From JAGLOK01 sp963675575 (lineage in GTDB: Bacteria; Bacillota; Clostridia; Christensenellales; UMGS416), in contig OY776378.1 of assembly GCA_963675575.1 (NCBI GenBank), forward strand, positions 1,054,001 through 1,118,000: a stretch of DNA of 64,000 nucleotides. Reading direction: 5' to 3'. Below, piece by piece: positions 8,331 to 16,912 of this stretch. The notes below the pieces were generated by a model. The model did not search any database. It was not told the origin of the DNA and was given only the letters and a program-made list of their open reading frames with translations. Within the stretch, counting starts at the first letter, position 1. Each line of letters starts with the position of its first letter. The position numbers and the translations under genes are program-made.

Positions 8331-9253
8331 AAATAGCTGCTTTATTTACGGGGCAAGGCTCGCAAAAAGAGGGAATGGGAGAAGAATTTTATTCAGAGAA
8401 TGAGGTTTTTCGCGGAGTTTTCGATTCTTGCGATTTAGCTACAAGCATTGACTTGAAAAAAGCCTGCTTTGAAGGCGAAGGGCTGTCACTGACTTCAATT
8501 ACACAGCCCGCTCTATACGCTGTTAATATTGCCACATACAAAATGCTTGAAAGCATGGGGATAAAAGCAGATATTTTCGCGGGGCTTTCTTTGGGTGAAT
8601 ATGACGCTCTGGCGGCCGCCGGAGTGCTTGATGTCGCAAACACTACAGAGCTTGTAACTGTGCGTGGACATCTTATGGAGAGTGCGGTACCCCCCGGAAA
8701 AGCGTCTATGACTGCTGTAATCGGACTTCCTGCCGACGAGATTGAAAAGGCGATTGATGGTATCGACAATGTGTGGATATCCAACATGAACTCACCGGGG
8801 CAAACAATAATCGGCGGAACGATTGAAGCACTCGACATAGCTGATACGAAAGTGAAAGAAGCTGGTGCGGCAATAGTGAAAAGACTTGACGTAGCGGGTC
8901 CGTTTCATACTCCGTTACTAGATGAGGCTGGTGAGAAACTTCTTACAGAGCTTAGAAAATATGACGTGAACACGACTGACAAAATCGTGTATGCAAACTA
9001 TTCAGGCGGACCTTATCTTAAAAGTGATGATATACGTGATATATTGTCTAAACAGGTATCGTCTAAAGTGTATTGGGCGAAAATTATGGATGAAATTATA
9101 AAAACCGCAGACATAATAATAGAATGCGGACCGGGAAATGTTCTTTCAAAGCTTGTTAAAAAGCAAGCTAAAGCAATGGGCAGAGATGTTTCGGTATTTA
9201 AAGCTTCATCAATGAATGATATTGAATCTATTAAGGAAGCTGTGTTGGGCTAA
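8327..9253 (+). CDS. fabD: Malonyl-CoA:ACP transacylase
   Basis: FabD loads malonyl groups onto ACP. The 308-residue protein has the acyltransferase active-site motif GLSLGEYDAL with nucleophile Ser88, the His194 partner in AGPFHTPLL, the N-terminal FTGQGSQ oxyanion motif, and a C-terminal IECGPGNVLSKL segment. It starts within the last codons of fabK (4-base overlap), and a 39-base gap with its own ribosome binding site separates it from fabG. Confidence 0.95.
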   Translation: MKIAALFTGQGSQKEGMGEEFYSENEVFRGVFDSCDLATSIDLKKACFEGEGLSLTSITQPALYAVNIATYKMLESMGIKADIFAGLSLGEYDALAAAGVLDVANTTELVTVRGHLMESAVPPGKASMTAVIGLPADEIEKAIDGIDNVWISNMNSPGQTIIGGTIEALDIADTKVKEAGAAIVKRLDVAGPFHTPLLDEAGEKLLTELRKYDVNTTDKIVYANYSGGPYLKSDDIRDILSKQVSSKVYWAKIMDEIIKTADIIIECGPGNVLSKLVKKQAKAMGRDVSVFKASSMNDIESIKEAVLG

Positions 9254-9292
9254 AGCCAAGTACTTAAGGTTCAACAAATTGGAGGGAATATA

Positions 9293-10033
9293 ATGAGTGA
9301 GAATAAAAAAGCGCTTATAACCGGAGCTTCAAGGGGCATTGGAAAAGCCATCGCTTTGCGCCTTGCAAAGGCAGGATATGACATCATAAACGTTGATTTT
9401 AGCAGCCAAGAAGTTGCAGATGAAACGAATACCGAAGTTCGTGCTTTGGGTGTAAATTGCGATTTCTTCAAATGCGATGTTTCAAACTTCGCGGCGACAG
9501 AAGAACTTGTTAAAGAGTGCTTTGATAAATATAAAAAAATTGATGTTTTAGTAAATAATGCTGGAATTACATCAGATACACTTCTTTCGATTATGAAAGA
9601 AGAAGATTTTGACAAAGTGATTGCAGTAAACCTTAAGGGTACGTTTAATATGATACGCCATTTTGCCCGCAAACTTATGAAGCAAAGAAGCGGAAGCATT
9701 GTTAACATAAGCTCTGTGGTAGGTGTGATGGGGAACGCTGGACAGGCGAACTATTCAGCGTCAAAAGCTGGGGTTATTGGTATTACCAAATCAGCAGCAA
9801 AAGAACTAGCCCCACGTGGAATAAGAGTTAATGCTGTCGCGCCCGGTTTCATAATCACGGCTATGACGGAAAAACTTACCGAAGCACAAAGACAGGCATT
9901 TCTGGATGGTATACCTCTGAAACGGGGTGGTACCCCTGAAGATGTGGCCAACGCTGTTGCTTTCTTGGTAAGCGATGACGCTTCTTATATTACAGGTCAG
10001 GTACTTATGGTAGACGGCGGAATGATAATGTAG
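9293..10033 (+). CDS. fabG: 3-oxoacyl-ACP reductase
   Basis: FabG reduces beta-ketoacyl-ACP with NADPH. The 246-residue short-chain dehydrogenase has the cofactor motif TGASRGIGKA (about residues 10-19), the NNAG motif, and the catalytic Ser-Tyr-Lys set (ISSVVG followed by YSASK). It ends in the usual VDGGM tail. GGAGGG lies 6-7 bases before the ATG. Its place between fabD and fabF supports the fatty acid role over other SDR functions. Confidence 0.94.
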   Translation: MSENKKALITGASRGIGKAIALRLAKAGYDIINVDFSSQEVADETNTEVRALGVNCDFFKCDVSNFAATEELVKECFDKYKKIDVLVNNAGITSDTLLSIMKEEDFDKVIAVNLKGTFNMIRHFARKLMKQRSGSIVNISSVVGVMGNAGQANYSASKAGVIGITKSAAKELAPRGIRVNAVAPGFIITAMTEKLTEAQRQAFLDGIPLKRGGTPEDVANAVAFLVSDDASYITGQVLMVDGGMIM

Positions 10034-10080
10034 GACGAGCAAACTATTAAAGAATTTAAGATAAGAAAGGAATGAGGATT

Positions 10081-11316
10081 ATGAACCGTGTTGTTATAAC
10101 GGGAGCAGGCATTATTTCGCCTCTTGGCAAAGACGCTAAAACCACCTGGGAAGGCGTCAAAGAAGGCCGTTTGGGCATAGGCGCTTCCGACAGGTTTGAC
10201 TCAGAAAATATCGGCGTTTATATGGCCGGTGAAGTCAAAGACTTTGACTATTCCAAATATTTAACGTCTAGGGAAGCAAGAAGGCTTGATAGGTTCTCGC
10301 AGTTTGCTTTTGTTGCGGCATCTGATGCTCTCGAAGATTCGGGAATCAATTTGGATGACTATGAAAGAACAAGAATTGGTGTTGTTTTGGGCAGCGGAAT
10401 GGGCGGGCTTTTAACGACAACTCAAGAATTTACAAAACTTATGGAAAAAGGCCCCAAGTCAGTGTCGCCATTATTTATACCTAAATCTATTATAAATCTG
10501 GCAGCGGGTTATATTTCACTTAAGCATGATTTGAGAGGCCCTTCCACCTCGGTTGTATCTGCGTGTGCGTCGGGAACAGACGCTTTGGGCGCGGCATATC
10601 ATATGTTAAAAGAGGGAAGGTGCGATGCTGTGCTTGCCGGAGGAAGCGAAGCCGTGATATGCGACTTTGCGGTGATGGGATTTCATCAGATGCAAGCGCT
10701 TTCTGAAAGCCAAGACCCTAAACGTGCATCCATTCCTTTTGACCGTGACCGCGATGGTTTTGTCATGGGAGAAGGAGCGGGCTTTTTCATGTTGGAAACA
10801 TATGAAGGCGCTAAAAAAAGAGGTGCTAATATAATAGCCGAAATCGCGGGGTATGGACAGACATGCGACGCAAGCCACATTACAGCGCCGCGTGAAGACG
10901 GCCTGATGGCCGCCGCTGCGATGGAACAGGCGGTAAAAATGGCTGGGCTTGAACTTACTGACGTTGAATACATTAACGCACACGGCACAAGCACACCTCT
11001 AAATGATATGACGGAAACCAAGGCTATACACGTGTGCTTTGGCGAGCATGCGAAGAATCTTATGGTAAGCTCCACAAAGTCGATGACAGGGCATCTATTG
11101 GGTGCTTCGGGAGCCGTAGAGGCTTTTGTTTGCGCGAAAGCGGTAAGCGAAGGATTTGTACCGGCTACAATTGGTCTTGAAAATGAAGCGGATAATTGTG
11201 ACCTTGACTATGTAAAGGGCAAAGGACGGAAATTGGACATAAAAGTTGCGATTTCAAACTCTTTTGGTTTTGGCGGGCATAATGCGGTGCTGCTTATCAA
11301 GAAAATGGAGGATTAA
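10081..11316 (+). CDS. fabF: Beta-ketoacyl-ACP synthase II
   Basis: FabF elongates acyl-ACP by condensation with malonyl-ACP. From the ATG at 10081 the protein is 411 residues and begins MNRVVITGAG, as in the family; an in-frame ATG at 10072 lies too close to the AAAGGA box. The catalytic triad is Cys162 (VSACASGTD), His301 (NAHGTSTP) and His338 (MTGHLLGASG). No fabB or fabA is present in the cluster, so a single elongating synthase probably serves all chain lengths. Confidence 0.95.
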   Translation: MNRVVITGAGIISPLGKDAKTTWEGVKEGRLGIGASDRFDSENIGVYMAGEVKDFDYSKYLTSREARRLDRFSQFAFVAASDALEDSGINLDDYERTRIGVVLGSGMGGLLTTTQEFTKLMEKGPKSVSPLFIPKSIINLAAGYISLKHDLRGPSTSVVSACASGTDALGAAYHMLKEGRCDAVLAGGSEAVICDFAVMGFHQMQALSESQDPKRASIPFDRDRDGFVMGEGAGFFMLETYEGAKKRGANIIAEIAGYGQTCDASHITAPREDGLMAAAAMEQAVKMAGLELTDVEYINAHGTSTPLNDMTETKAIHVCFGEHAKNLMVSSTKSMTGHLLGASGAVEAFVCAKAVSEGFVPATIGLENEADNCDLDYVKGKGRKLDIKVAISNSFGFGGHNAVLLIKKMED

Positions 11317-11322
11317 GGATAA

Positions 11323-11757
11323 ATGAAACTTACATTGGAACAGATAAAAGAAGTATTGCCTCACAGAGAGCCATTCCTGATGCTGGACAGAGTGACTGAT
11401 TATGTACCGGGTGATTATGCAAACGCTATTAAAGCAGTTTCGGCAAACGAATGGTATTTTCAAGGGCATTTTGAAGACTATAAAGTGATGCCTGGTGTTT
11501 TGATGATAGAATCTATGGCTCAGGCAGGTGCGATAGCCATGTTGACGCTAGAGGAAAACAAAGGAAAGCTCGCTTTTTTTGGCGGAATAAAGAAGGCCAG
11601 ATTTAAAAAGCAAGTGGTACCGGGTGATGTTTTAAAAATTGAATCCAAAATCACAAGGGTCATGGGCAATGTGGGCTTTGGCTCCGGAGTTATCATGGTT
11701 GACGGAGAGCTTGCGGCGGAAGCGGAGCTGATATTCGCACTGGGTGACGAGGAATAG
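11323..11757 (+). CDS. fabZ: 3-hydroxyacyl-ACP dehydratase
   Basis: FabZ dehydrates 3-hydroxyacyl-ACP to the trans-2-enoyl form. The 144-residue hot-dog fold protein has HREPFLMLDRV and the catalytic pair His49 (QGHFEDYKVMPG) and Glu63 (MIESMAQAGA). It closes the cluster 6 bases after fabF and is followed by a rho-independent terminator. With fabA absent here, unsaturated chains, if made, would need FabZ/FabF behaviour or an isomerase elsewhere. Confidence 0.95.
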   Translation: MKLTLEQIKEVLPHREPFLMLDRVTDYVPGDYANAIKAVSANEWYFQGHFEDYKVMPGVLMIESMAQAGAIAMLTLEENKGKLAFFGGIKKARFKKQVVPGDVLKIESKITRVMGNVGFGSGVIMVDGELAAEAELIFALGDEE

Positions 11758-11769
11758 GAAATAAAGCAG

Positions 11770-11805
11770 AACGTCTTCCGTAAGGAGGGCGTTTTTATTT
11801 TACTT
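11770..11805 (+). terminator. Rho-independent terminator of the acc-fab operon
   Basis: AACGTCTTCC (11770-11779) pairs with GGAGGGCGTT (11784-11793), including two G-T wobbles, and is followed by TTTATTTTACTTT. It lies 13 bases after the fabZ stop. Confidence 0.8.
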
Positions 11806-11863
11806 TAATTGGTTTTGTGATATTATCTCAATAAGAGAATATTCTATAAGATATGGAGTTATT

Positions 11864-13417
11864 GTGGATATTAAAGTTAAAATAAAATCATTTTTTTCAA
11901 AAGCTATGGATTGTGTAAGAAATTCAAGATTTTATAATTTCGATATAAAAGAGCGCATTAGAATAATTATTTCATCGATTTTACTCTCATCCTATTTATT
12001 GGTTAGCTTTAACATTTTAGAGATAGGCAACGAGACGGGTCAAGATGCAGTACGTGTTTTGGGGACTTTTGCCTTGGTCTTTGTTGCTGTTGCATTCCTA
12101 TATATTTTCTTCATTGATTACAAAGTAAAAGAATATTCAAATAAGAATATAAAGCATTTATTTATAGTTATTTTTTCTATTTGTTTAGTCCTTATGTTGA
12201 CATTTTATTTCGCAGGAAAAACTATTGGCACATCATCAGATATTGCGGATCAATTCAATCAAGCTGTGACGGGAGAGTATAATAATTGGCACCCTGTGGC
12301 TCACACTTTTATATTTTATAAAATTCCCATTTGGTTATTCGGTGAAAGTTTAAGTAGTGCAGTATTGTTTCAGTATCTTTTTATGGCCGTGATAACAGCG
12401 TATTTTGCTTACTCTGCTATAAAATTGGGAATAAGAGTGCATATTGTGGTAATTGCTATTGCGATAATGCTTTTAAATGACACTTTCAGATATATAGTAA
12501 AGTTCCCATGGAAGGACATTCCGTTTGCTTTTTCTCTTTTGCTTTTAACAATTAACCTTGTTCAAATATATTTCACCGATGGTAAATGGCTAAAGAAAAA
12601 TAAAAATGTTGTATTTTTTTCATTAAGCTTGTTGCTCGTCCTTTTTTTGAGGCACAATGGAATAATAGCGATACTTCCCACAGCATTAGTTTTAATATTT
12701 GCATATAAAAATATTAGAACTCGTTCAATAGTTATTACAGCTTCTGCAATAGCTTTATATTTTGTTGTTACAATCCCCTTATACGGACTTCTCCAAATAA
12801 AAAGTCACCCTCAGGGATTCGCGGAAGCGATGGGAGTGCCTAATAACCAGATATCTTATATTGTTAAAAAAGAGGGTAATATTACAGAGGATGAAAAAGA
12901 GTTTGTTAGCAATGTGGTTCCGGTGGGAGTAATCTGGTACCATTATGATATAGGTGATTTTAATTCAATAAAGTGGCGCAAAAATCAGGCGGGCACAGCA
13001 TACTATTATAATGGAGAATTTATTCAAAATAATAAAGTAGAATATTTAAAGACATGGTTTAGCATTGTGCAGAAAAATCCGAAGCTGGCATTTGAGGGAT
13101 ATTATTTTGCCACACGTGAGCTATGGGTTAGTAGGCTTGAAATAACCAATAAGATTACATATAGTGTTGGTTTGAGCTTTTTTATAGCAACATTTTTGAT
13201 AGCAGCGGCGGCTTTCAGGGATAAAAAAAGGCTAGTTGCATATATTCCGATGCTATTTAATATGCTGGGAATTATGATGCTTGTAACGGGGGGAGAGATA
13301 AGATTTGTGTTTGCAAACCTTGTCTGTGGTATTCCACTTGCGCTGTTTGCGCTAACGCCAAAGGATGCACTTGATGAAAAGTATTTGAATATGGGAGACA
13401 TTCCAGACGAGGTATAA
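11864..13417 (+). CDS. Polytopic membrane protein, DUF6020-like or GT-C-like
   Basis: This 517-residue protein has roughly 11-12 hydrophobic segments spread from residue 35 to the C-terminus and one long soluble stretch near residues 310-415. A conserved-looking segment after the third or fourth helix (DIADQFNQAVTG, then NNWHPVAHT) resembles the first extracytoplasmic loop of DUF6020 and related glycosyltransferase-C-like proteins. It starts at GTG 11864 with GGAG at 11855-11858. Such proteins may act in cell-envelope polymer modification, but a substrate cannot be assigned. It is flanked by two terminators, so it is probably its own transcription unit. Confidence 0.6.
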   Translation: MDIKVKIKSFFSKAMDCVRNSRFYNFDIKERIRIIISSILLSSYLLVSFNILEIGNETGQDAVRVLGTFALVFVAVAFLYIFFIDYKVKEYSNKNIKHLFIVIFSICLVLMLTFYFAGKTIGTSSDIADQFNQAVTGEYNNWHPVAHTFIFYKIPIWLFGESLSSAVLFQYLFMAVITAYFAYSAIKLGIRVHIVVIAIAIMLLNDTFRYIVKFPWKDIPFAFSLLLLTINLVQIYFTDGKWLKKNKNVVFFSLSLLLVLFLRHNGIIAILPTALVLIFAYKNIRTRSIVITASAIALYFVVTIPLYGLLQIKSHPQGFAEAMGVPNNQISYIVKKEGNITEDEKEFVSNVVPVGVIWYHYDIGDFNSIKWRKNQAGTAYYYNGEFIQNNKVEYLKTWFSIVQKNPKLAFEGYYFATRELWVSRLEITNKITYSVGLSFFIATFLIAAAAFRDKKRLVAYIPMLFNMLGIMMLVTGGEIRFVFANLVCGIPLALFALTPKDALDEKYLNMGDIPDEV

Positions 13418-13439
13418 CATATATATTTTTTGCATAGTA

Positions 13440-13471
13440 AAAGCCGTGTGACTAATAAATCACACGGCTTT
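13440..13471. terminator. Bidirectional terminator between convergent genes
   Basis: AAAGCCGTGTGA (13440-13451) and TCACACGGCTTT (13460-13471) form a perfect 12-base-pair stem with an 8-base loop, between the membrane protein gene and the convergent symporter gene. The A and T edges allow function on both strands. Confidence 0.85.
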
Positions 13472-13486
13472 ATATTATTTGGGTAT

Positions 13487-14914
13487 TTATTTTTTCTGTC
13501 TGTCTATTCCCTCAATTTTGTCATATCTTTTATTTGTTAGATAAATTCCAAGCATCATTGAACCTGAGTAGACAGCTAGTAGCACAAAAGTTAGCCCAAA
13601 CAGCCAAGGTTTGTTTTGAGTAACAGCCATAATAGGAACATTGAGTATAAGCATTAGAGGAATGGCGAAGATGGCTGCAAAGCCGCTGCCCAACACTAGA
13701 TGCTCTGCTACTGGAGTTTTTGATTCTGGATCAATCTCACGAAGTAGCGCAACGCCTGTGGTGATAGTTCCTGTCCACATCCCATACAGCCCTGCTATGT
13801 GCTCGGTTATGTTTTCCTTATATATCTTTTTGCTGATAAAGATAGTATAGAAAATGGTGAAGAATGCACCTATTGTTGTAATTATCATGATGAAAATCCA
13901 GTTTTCTCTAAAAGCAATTATGGATATTGCGGCGATACCCGCTGTAATCATTATGTCAAAACTAGCAGCTGATATTTTTTGTAGAAGATAATTATCTGCA
14001 TAGTTCACATGAACTATGCCTTTTGCTTTAAGTTTGTTGAGTATTTTTCGGGCAAGCAGTGCGAATAGCGTGCCGAACAGAAAGTTGAATCCCCAGAAAA
14101 GGTTAGACAATGTTACTGCAAATTCTCCAAGGGGAGCAAATGCCCATTCCGCTAAGGTTAAAAAGCCGAATGTAACTAAATAAACAACGCCTATCAGCAT
14201 TAGCTGAATTGTAAAATCATCCACAAAAAGTGTTTTAGGCAGCCTTATGGTGCGCTGCTCTTCATCATCGCTGTCAAGAGACTTTATTTCGTCTGTTCTT
14301 CCGTCAAATGTATTTTCTTTGTGTTCGCGGCGACGTGTAAGTATGTTTAGAAGAGGTATCCCACCTAAGAACGCCCAAATAAAGCCAAATGTTGCAATCG
14401 TAAGGCCGATGTTGCCACCGTCTTTAAAATATACTGTGCCAATTTCTTGGAGTTTCTCCCATGTAGCGCCTATATTATTTGCTTGTCCCGGCCCTTGCGC
14501 ATATGCGAGTGGCAATATCATTCCGGACGCGGGGAAAAGGCTTGGCAATATTGTGTAGAAAAGGATAAGTGACACTGCAAGACCTACAATGGCTTGCACT
14601 GCATAAGTGTTAACAATCGCAAAGCCTGTGTTTGCTATAGCACGGCTTTTTTTTGTTTTTCTCTCCTTTAGAGCCAATGAAATAAAGCCGACTCCCATAA
14701 GGTGGTATACCAATTTTTCCAAAAAAGATCTGTCAAAAAGCTGAAAGTCGAATACAAACTCACAAATTACACTTGCTGCAAGTCCAAAAAATCCTGCTAT
14801 CAGCGAAACGGGTATAAGATGCTTTTGTAAAAATTTGATGTTCAGTTTGACAACAGTTGCTATTCCTAACATGGCAAGAATCACCAAGAACTGAAACATG
14901 TTTCCCCAATCCAT
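13487..14914 (-). CDS. gltS: Sodium/glutamate symporter family protein
   Basis: This 475-residue protein has about 11-12 hydrophobic segments and the GltS (ESS family) signature AQGPGQANNIGATWE near residues 138-152, followed by IATFGFIWAFLGG; a second repeat-like GLYGMWTGTITTG lies near residue 370. GltS proteins import glutamate with sodium. It is longer than E. coli GltS (about 400) because of a charged cytoplasmic loop near residues 195-225 (rich in Asp, Glu, Arg). AGGAGGAAG precedes the start. It follows the acyltransferase gene in the same direction with a 26-base gap. Confidence 0.82.
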   Translation of the reverse strand: MDWGNMFQFLVILAMLGIATVVKLNIKFLQKHLIPVSLIAGFFGLAASVICEFVFDFQLFDRSFLEKLVYHLMGVGFISLALKERKTKKSRAIANTGFAIVNTYAVQAIVGLAVSLILFYTILPSLFPASGMILPLAYAQGPGQANNIGATWEKLQEIGTVYFKDGGNIGLTIATFGFIWAFLGGIPLLNILTRRREHKENTFDGRTDEIKSLDSDDEEQRTIRLPKTLFVDDFTIQLMLIGVVYLVTFGFLTLAEWAFAPLGEFAVTLSNLFWGFNFLFGTLFALLARKILNKLKAKGIVHVNYADNYLLQKISAASFDIMITAGIAAISIIAFRENWIFIMIITTIGAFFTIFYTIFISKKIYKENITEHIAGLYGMWTGTITTGVALLREIDPESKTPVAEHLVLGSGFAAIFAIPLMLILNVPIMAVTQNKPWLFGLTFVLLAVYSGSMMLGIYLTNKRYDKIEGIDRQKK

Positions 14915-14940
14915 ATCTACTTCCTCCTAAAAATATAATA

Positions 14941-16125
14941 TTATAATTCCTTGTATGTAGTCCATTTATATGCATTTTCCTTTCCAGGGAAAGTGAAAAG
15001 ATACATCATGCCATCGTGGTTGAATTCAAAAGAGCAATGCTTTTGGATGTTGCAGCCCCAAATTTCGCCTATATTAAATTCGTAAATATTTTCCCCTTCA
15101 AAAACGATTTTATTTTTGTAAAGCTTTACGGTGCCGAGGTCAACCAGCTTAAGTTTATCATATGAAGTAGAGGGCACAGAGGAAAGCTCGACATTATAAT
15201 CTGTAAAAATTGCGTCTTTTATATCTGATTCCTTTATTTTTTTAAGCTCAGCTTTTTGCCAATCGTTCCATTGTGCAAGATTGTCAAAATACTCGCTATT
15301 TAGCTGAGAATAGTTGTTATATGTGGCAGTATGCCCGCATTCGCACTTTACGGTGTCAACAGAAGAAGAAATCTTTCCTATTTGATGGCACGCGGGACAC
15401 ATAAAGATCAATCTTTCAAGCCCGTCCGCCGGTTCTTTGGATTTGAAATAAATCTTTTCCTCTTTTAAATAGTCATATTCTTTAAAGTCAAGTTCCCGCT
15501 CAATTATTTTAAGTATCTGCTCTGATGATTTATTTTTTATGGCGTTTTCGTCAAGTATCATTTTGTATTCAACTTCGACCTTGCCTTTGCGGACTATACC
15601 GCTCCACCTTGGCTGTGAGGAAAAACCGCCTTTTGTAACTGCGGCCACAATCGGAATTTTGAGGGATTTGGCCAGAGTGGATGTTGACGCGATAATTTTG
15701 CTTGTAGTCCCGTCCCAATTTCTTCTGCCTTCCGGAAATATGCCAATTATACGTCCCTGTTCTTTTGACTTAAACAGAAGTCGCACAGCTTTTATGTCAT
15801 TTGAGAATTTCTTTTTTGGTATGAAATGCACCCAGTTCATTATTTTGCCTAGAGCGCCTTTGGGCCCGCTGCGGAACAATCTTTCGTTTACAACAAAGCT
15901 AATTATTCTATTGGCGTAAAATTGATGTATTAAAGAGTCATAATTGTTAACATGATTGCCAATGAGAATAAAAGGCCCTTTTACTTTGCTGAGTTTTATC
16001 CCCGTGGCCCTTGAATTGAACATAAGCTTTGCGATAATTGGGCCGACAGTAGTTTTATACAATCCCAACATTAAAGGATGCAAAATAGACTGGAAGATAT
16101 TATTCCCACGTTTATTTCTTTTCAT
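14941..16125 (-). CDS. PlsC-like acyltransferase with C-terminal zinc ribbon
   Basis: The N-terminal half is a lysophospholipid acyltransferase domain: NHVNNYD matches the catalytic NHx4D motif and GIFPEGRRNWDG the phosphate-binding motif, as in 1-acylglycerol-3-phosphate acyltransferases. After about residue 230 the protein has CPACHQIG and CECG, a four-cysteine zinc-ribbon-like unit, then an uncharacterised C-terminal region. The usual PlsC is about 240 residues, so this 394-residue form is extended. The frame is open upstream to 16194, but the ATG at 16125 follows a GAGG box and gives a typical charged start (MKRNKRGN). A membrane-phospholipid role is inferred from the motifs. Confidence 0.78.
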   Translation of the reverse strand: MKRNKRGNNIFQSILHPLMLGLYKTTVGPIIAKLMFNSRATGIKLSKVKGPFILIGNHVNNYDSLIHQFYANRIISFVVNERLFRSGPKGALGKIMNWVHFIPKKKFSNDIKAVRLLFKSKEQGRIIGIFPEGRRNWDGTTSKIIASTSTLAKSLKIPIVAAVTKGGFSSQPRWSGIVRKGKVEVEYKMILDENAIKNKSSEQILKIIERELDFKEYDYLKEEKIYFKSKEPADGLERLIFMCPACHQIGKISSSVDTVKCECGHTATYNNYSQLNSEYFDNLAQWNDWQKAELKKIKESDIKDAIFTDYNVELSSVPSTSYDKLKLVDLGTVKLYKNKIVFEGENIYEFNIGEIWGCNIQKHCSFEFNHDGMMYLFTFPGKENAYKWTTYKEL

Positions 16126-16237
16126 GGCATTAAGTCCTCGGAAAATTAGTAATCTCAAACATAATATCATAAACGGAAATAGTTTAACAGCCAATAAGCA
16201 CCAATTTCAAAACTTAAACAAACTTTTTTCAAATAGT

Positions 16238-16738
16238 TTAACTTTTTAACAAAACTGAAATAAAATTATTAAATCTTTCATATGAAAAAGGTTCTTTCCC
16301 GGGACGTGAACCCTGAACTCCATAGCACTTTCCATATATGCCGCCATTATTTTGCAGATGGCTTTTGAATCTTGGTTTAATTTTTTTGAGAGCTGATAAA
16401 CTTGGATCAGCCTGACAAGCGAAAAGCGATATGGTCTTTCCAGTTAGGTCAATTCCGTAAAGAACGCGGTTTATTGCGGGAGTTGTTTTGCTTGCCCAAA
16501 CGGGGGACACCAGCACTATTTCATTGTAAGGTGAAAATTTTTCTTTAACATCCACTGTAAGTTTGCTTTTTTTGTTAAAAAAAGCTTCACGTCCGCAGTT
16601 CATGAAACCAATAAAATTGCTTTTTCGATTTTTAATCTCTTTGAGTTCAAAAAGCTCGCATTGATATTTATCAGCGAGAACTTTGGCTAAGGCTTTGCAG
16701 TTACCGTCTTTTGAATAGAATGCCACTATCTTGTTCAT
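16238..16738 (-). CDS. Flavodoxin family protein
   Basis: This protein of about 166 residues has the flavodoxin-like fold: a first strand and phosphate loop (IVAFYSKDGNCKALAKVLA), VLVSPVWASKTTPAI in the middle, and a LFACQADPS strand. It probably binds FMN and carries electrons or acts as a small flavin reductase. A GTG at 16747 is in frame but lies within GAGGTGG, which fits as the ribosome binding site for the ATG at 16738. It is upstream of the acyltransferase gene and co-directional with it, separated by about 110 bases. Confidence 0.8.
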   Translation of the reverse strand: MNKIVAFYSKDGNCKALAKVLADKYQCELFELKEIKNRKSNFIGFMNCGREAFFNKKSKLTVDVKEKFSPYNEIVLVSPVWASKTTPAINRVLYGIDLTGKTISLFACQADPSLSALKKIKPRFKSHLQNNGGIYGKCYGVQGSRPGKEPFSYERFNNFISVLLKS

Positions 16739-16781
16739 AAGCGCCACCTCATATATTTAATAATTTAATTGTAGCATAACA

Positions 16782-16811
16782 TGGACAAAATAGACAGTAT
16801 GCGTGTATAAT
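16782..16811 (+). promoter_or_regulatory. Candidate promoter for the DUF1015-aspartate kinase-purL run
   Basis: TGGACA (16782-16787), an 18-base spacer and TATAAT (16806-16811) form a good sigma-A promoter about 100 bases before the DUF1015 gene, on the plus strand in the divergent gap. Confidence 0.6.
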
Positions 16812-16912
16812 ACTATAATAAATTCGGGTAAAATAATGGGTGAGTTGTTTGGGTAATTATCAAAAAGCTCAAACTTCCGAAATAAATATATAGAAATGTG
16901 ATTTATAATAAT

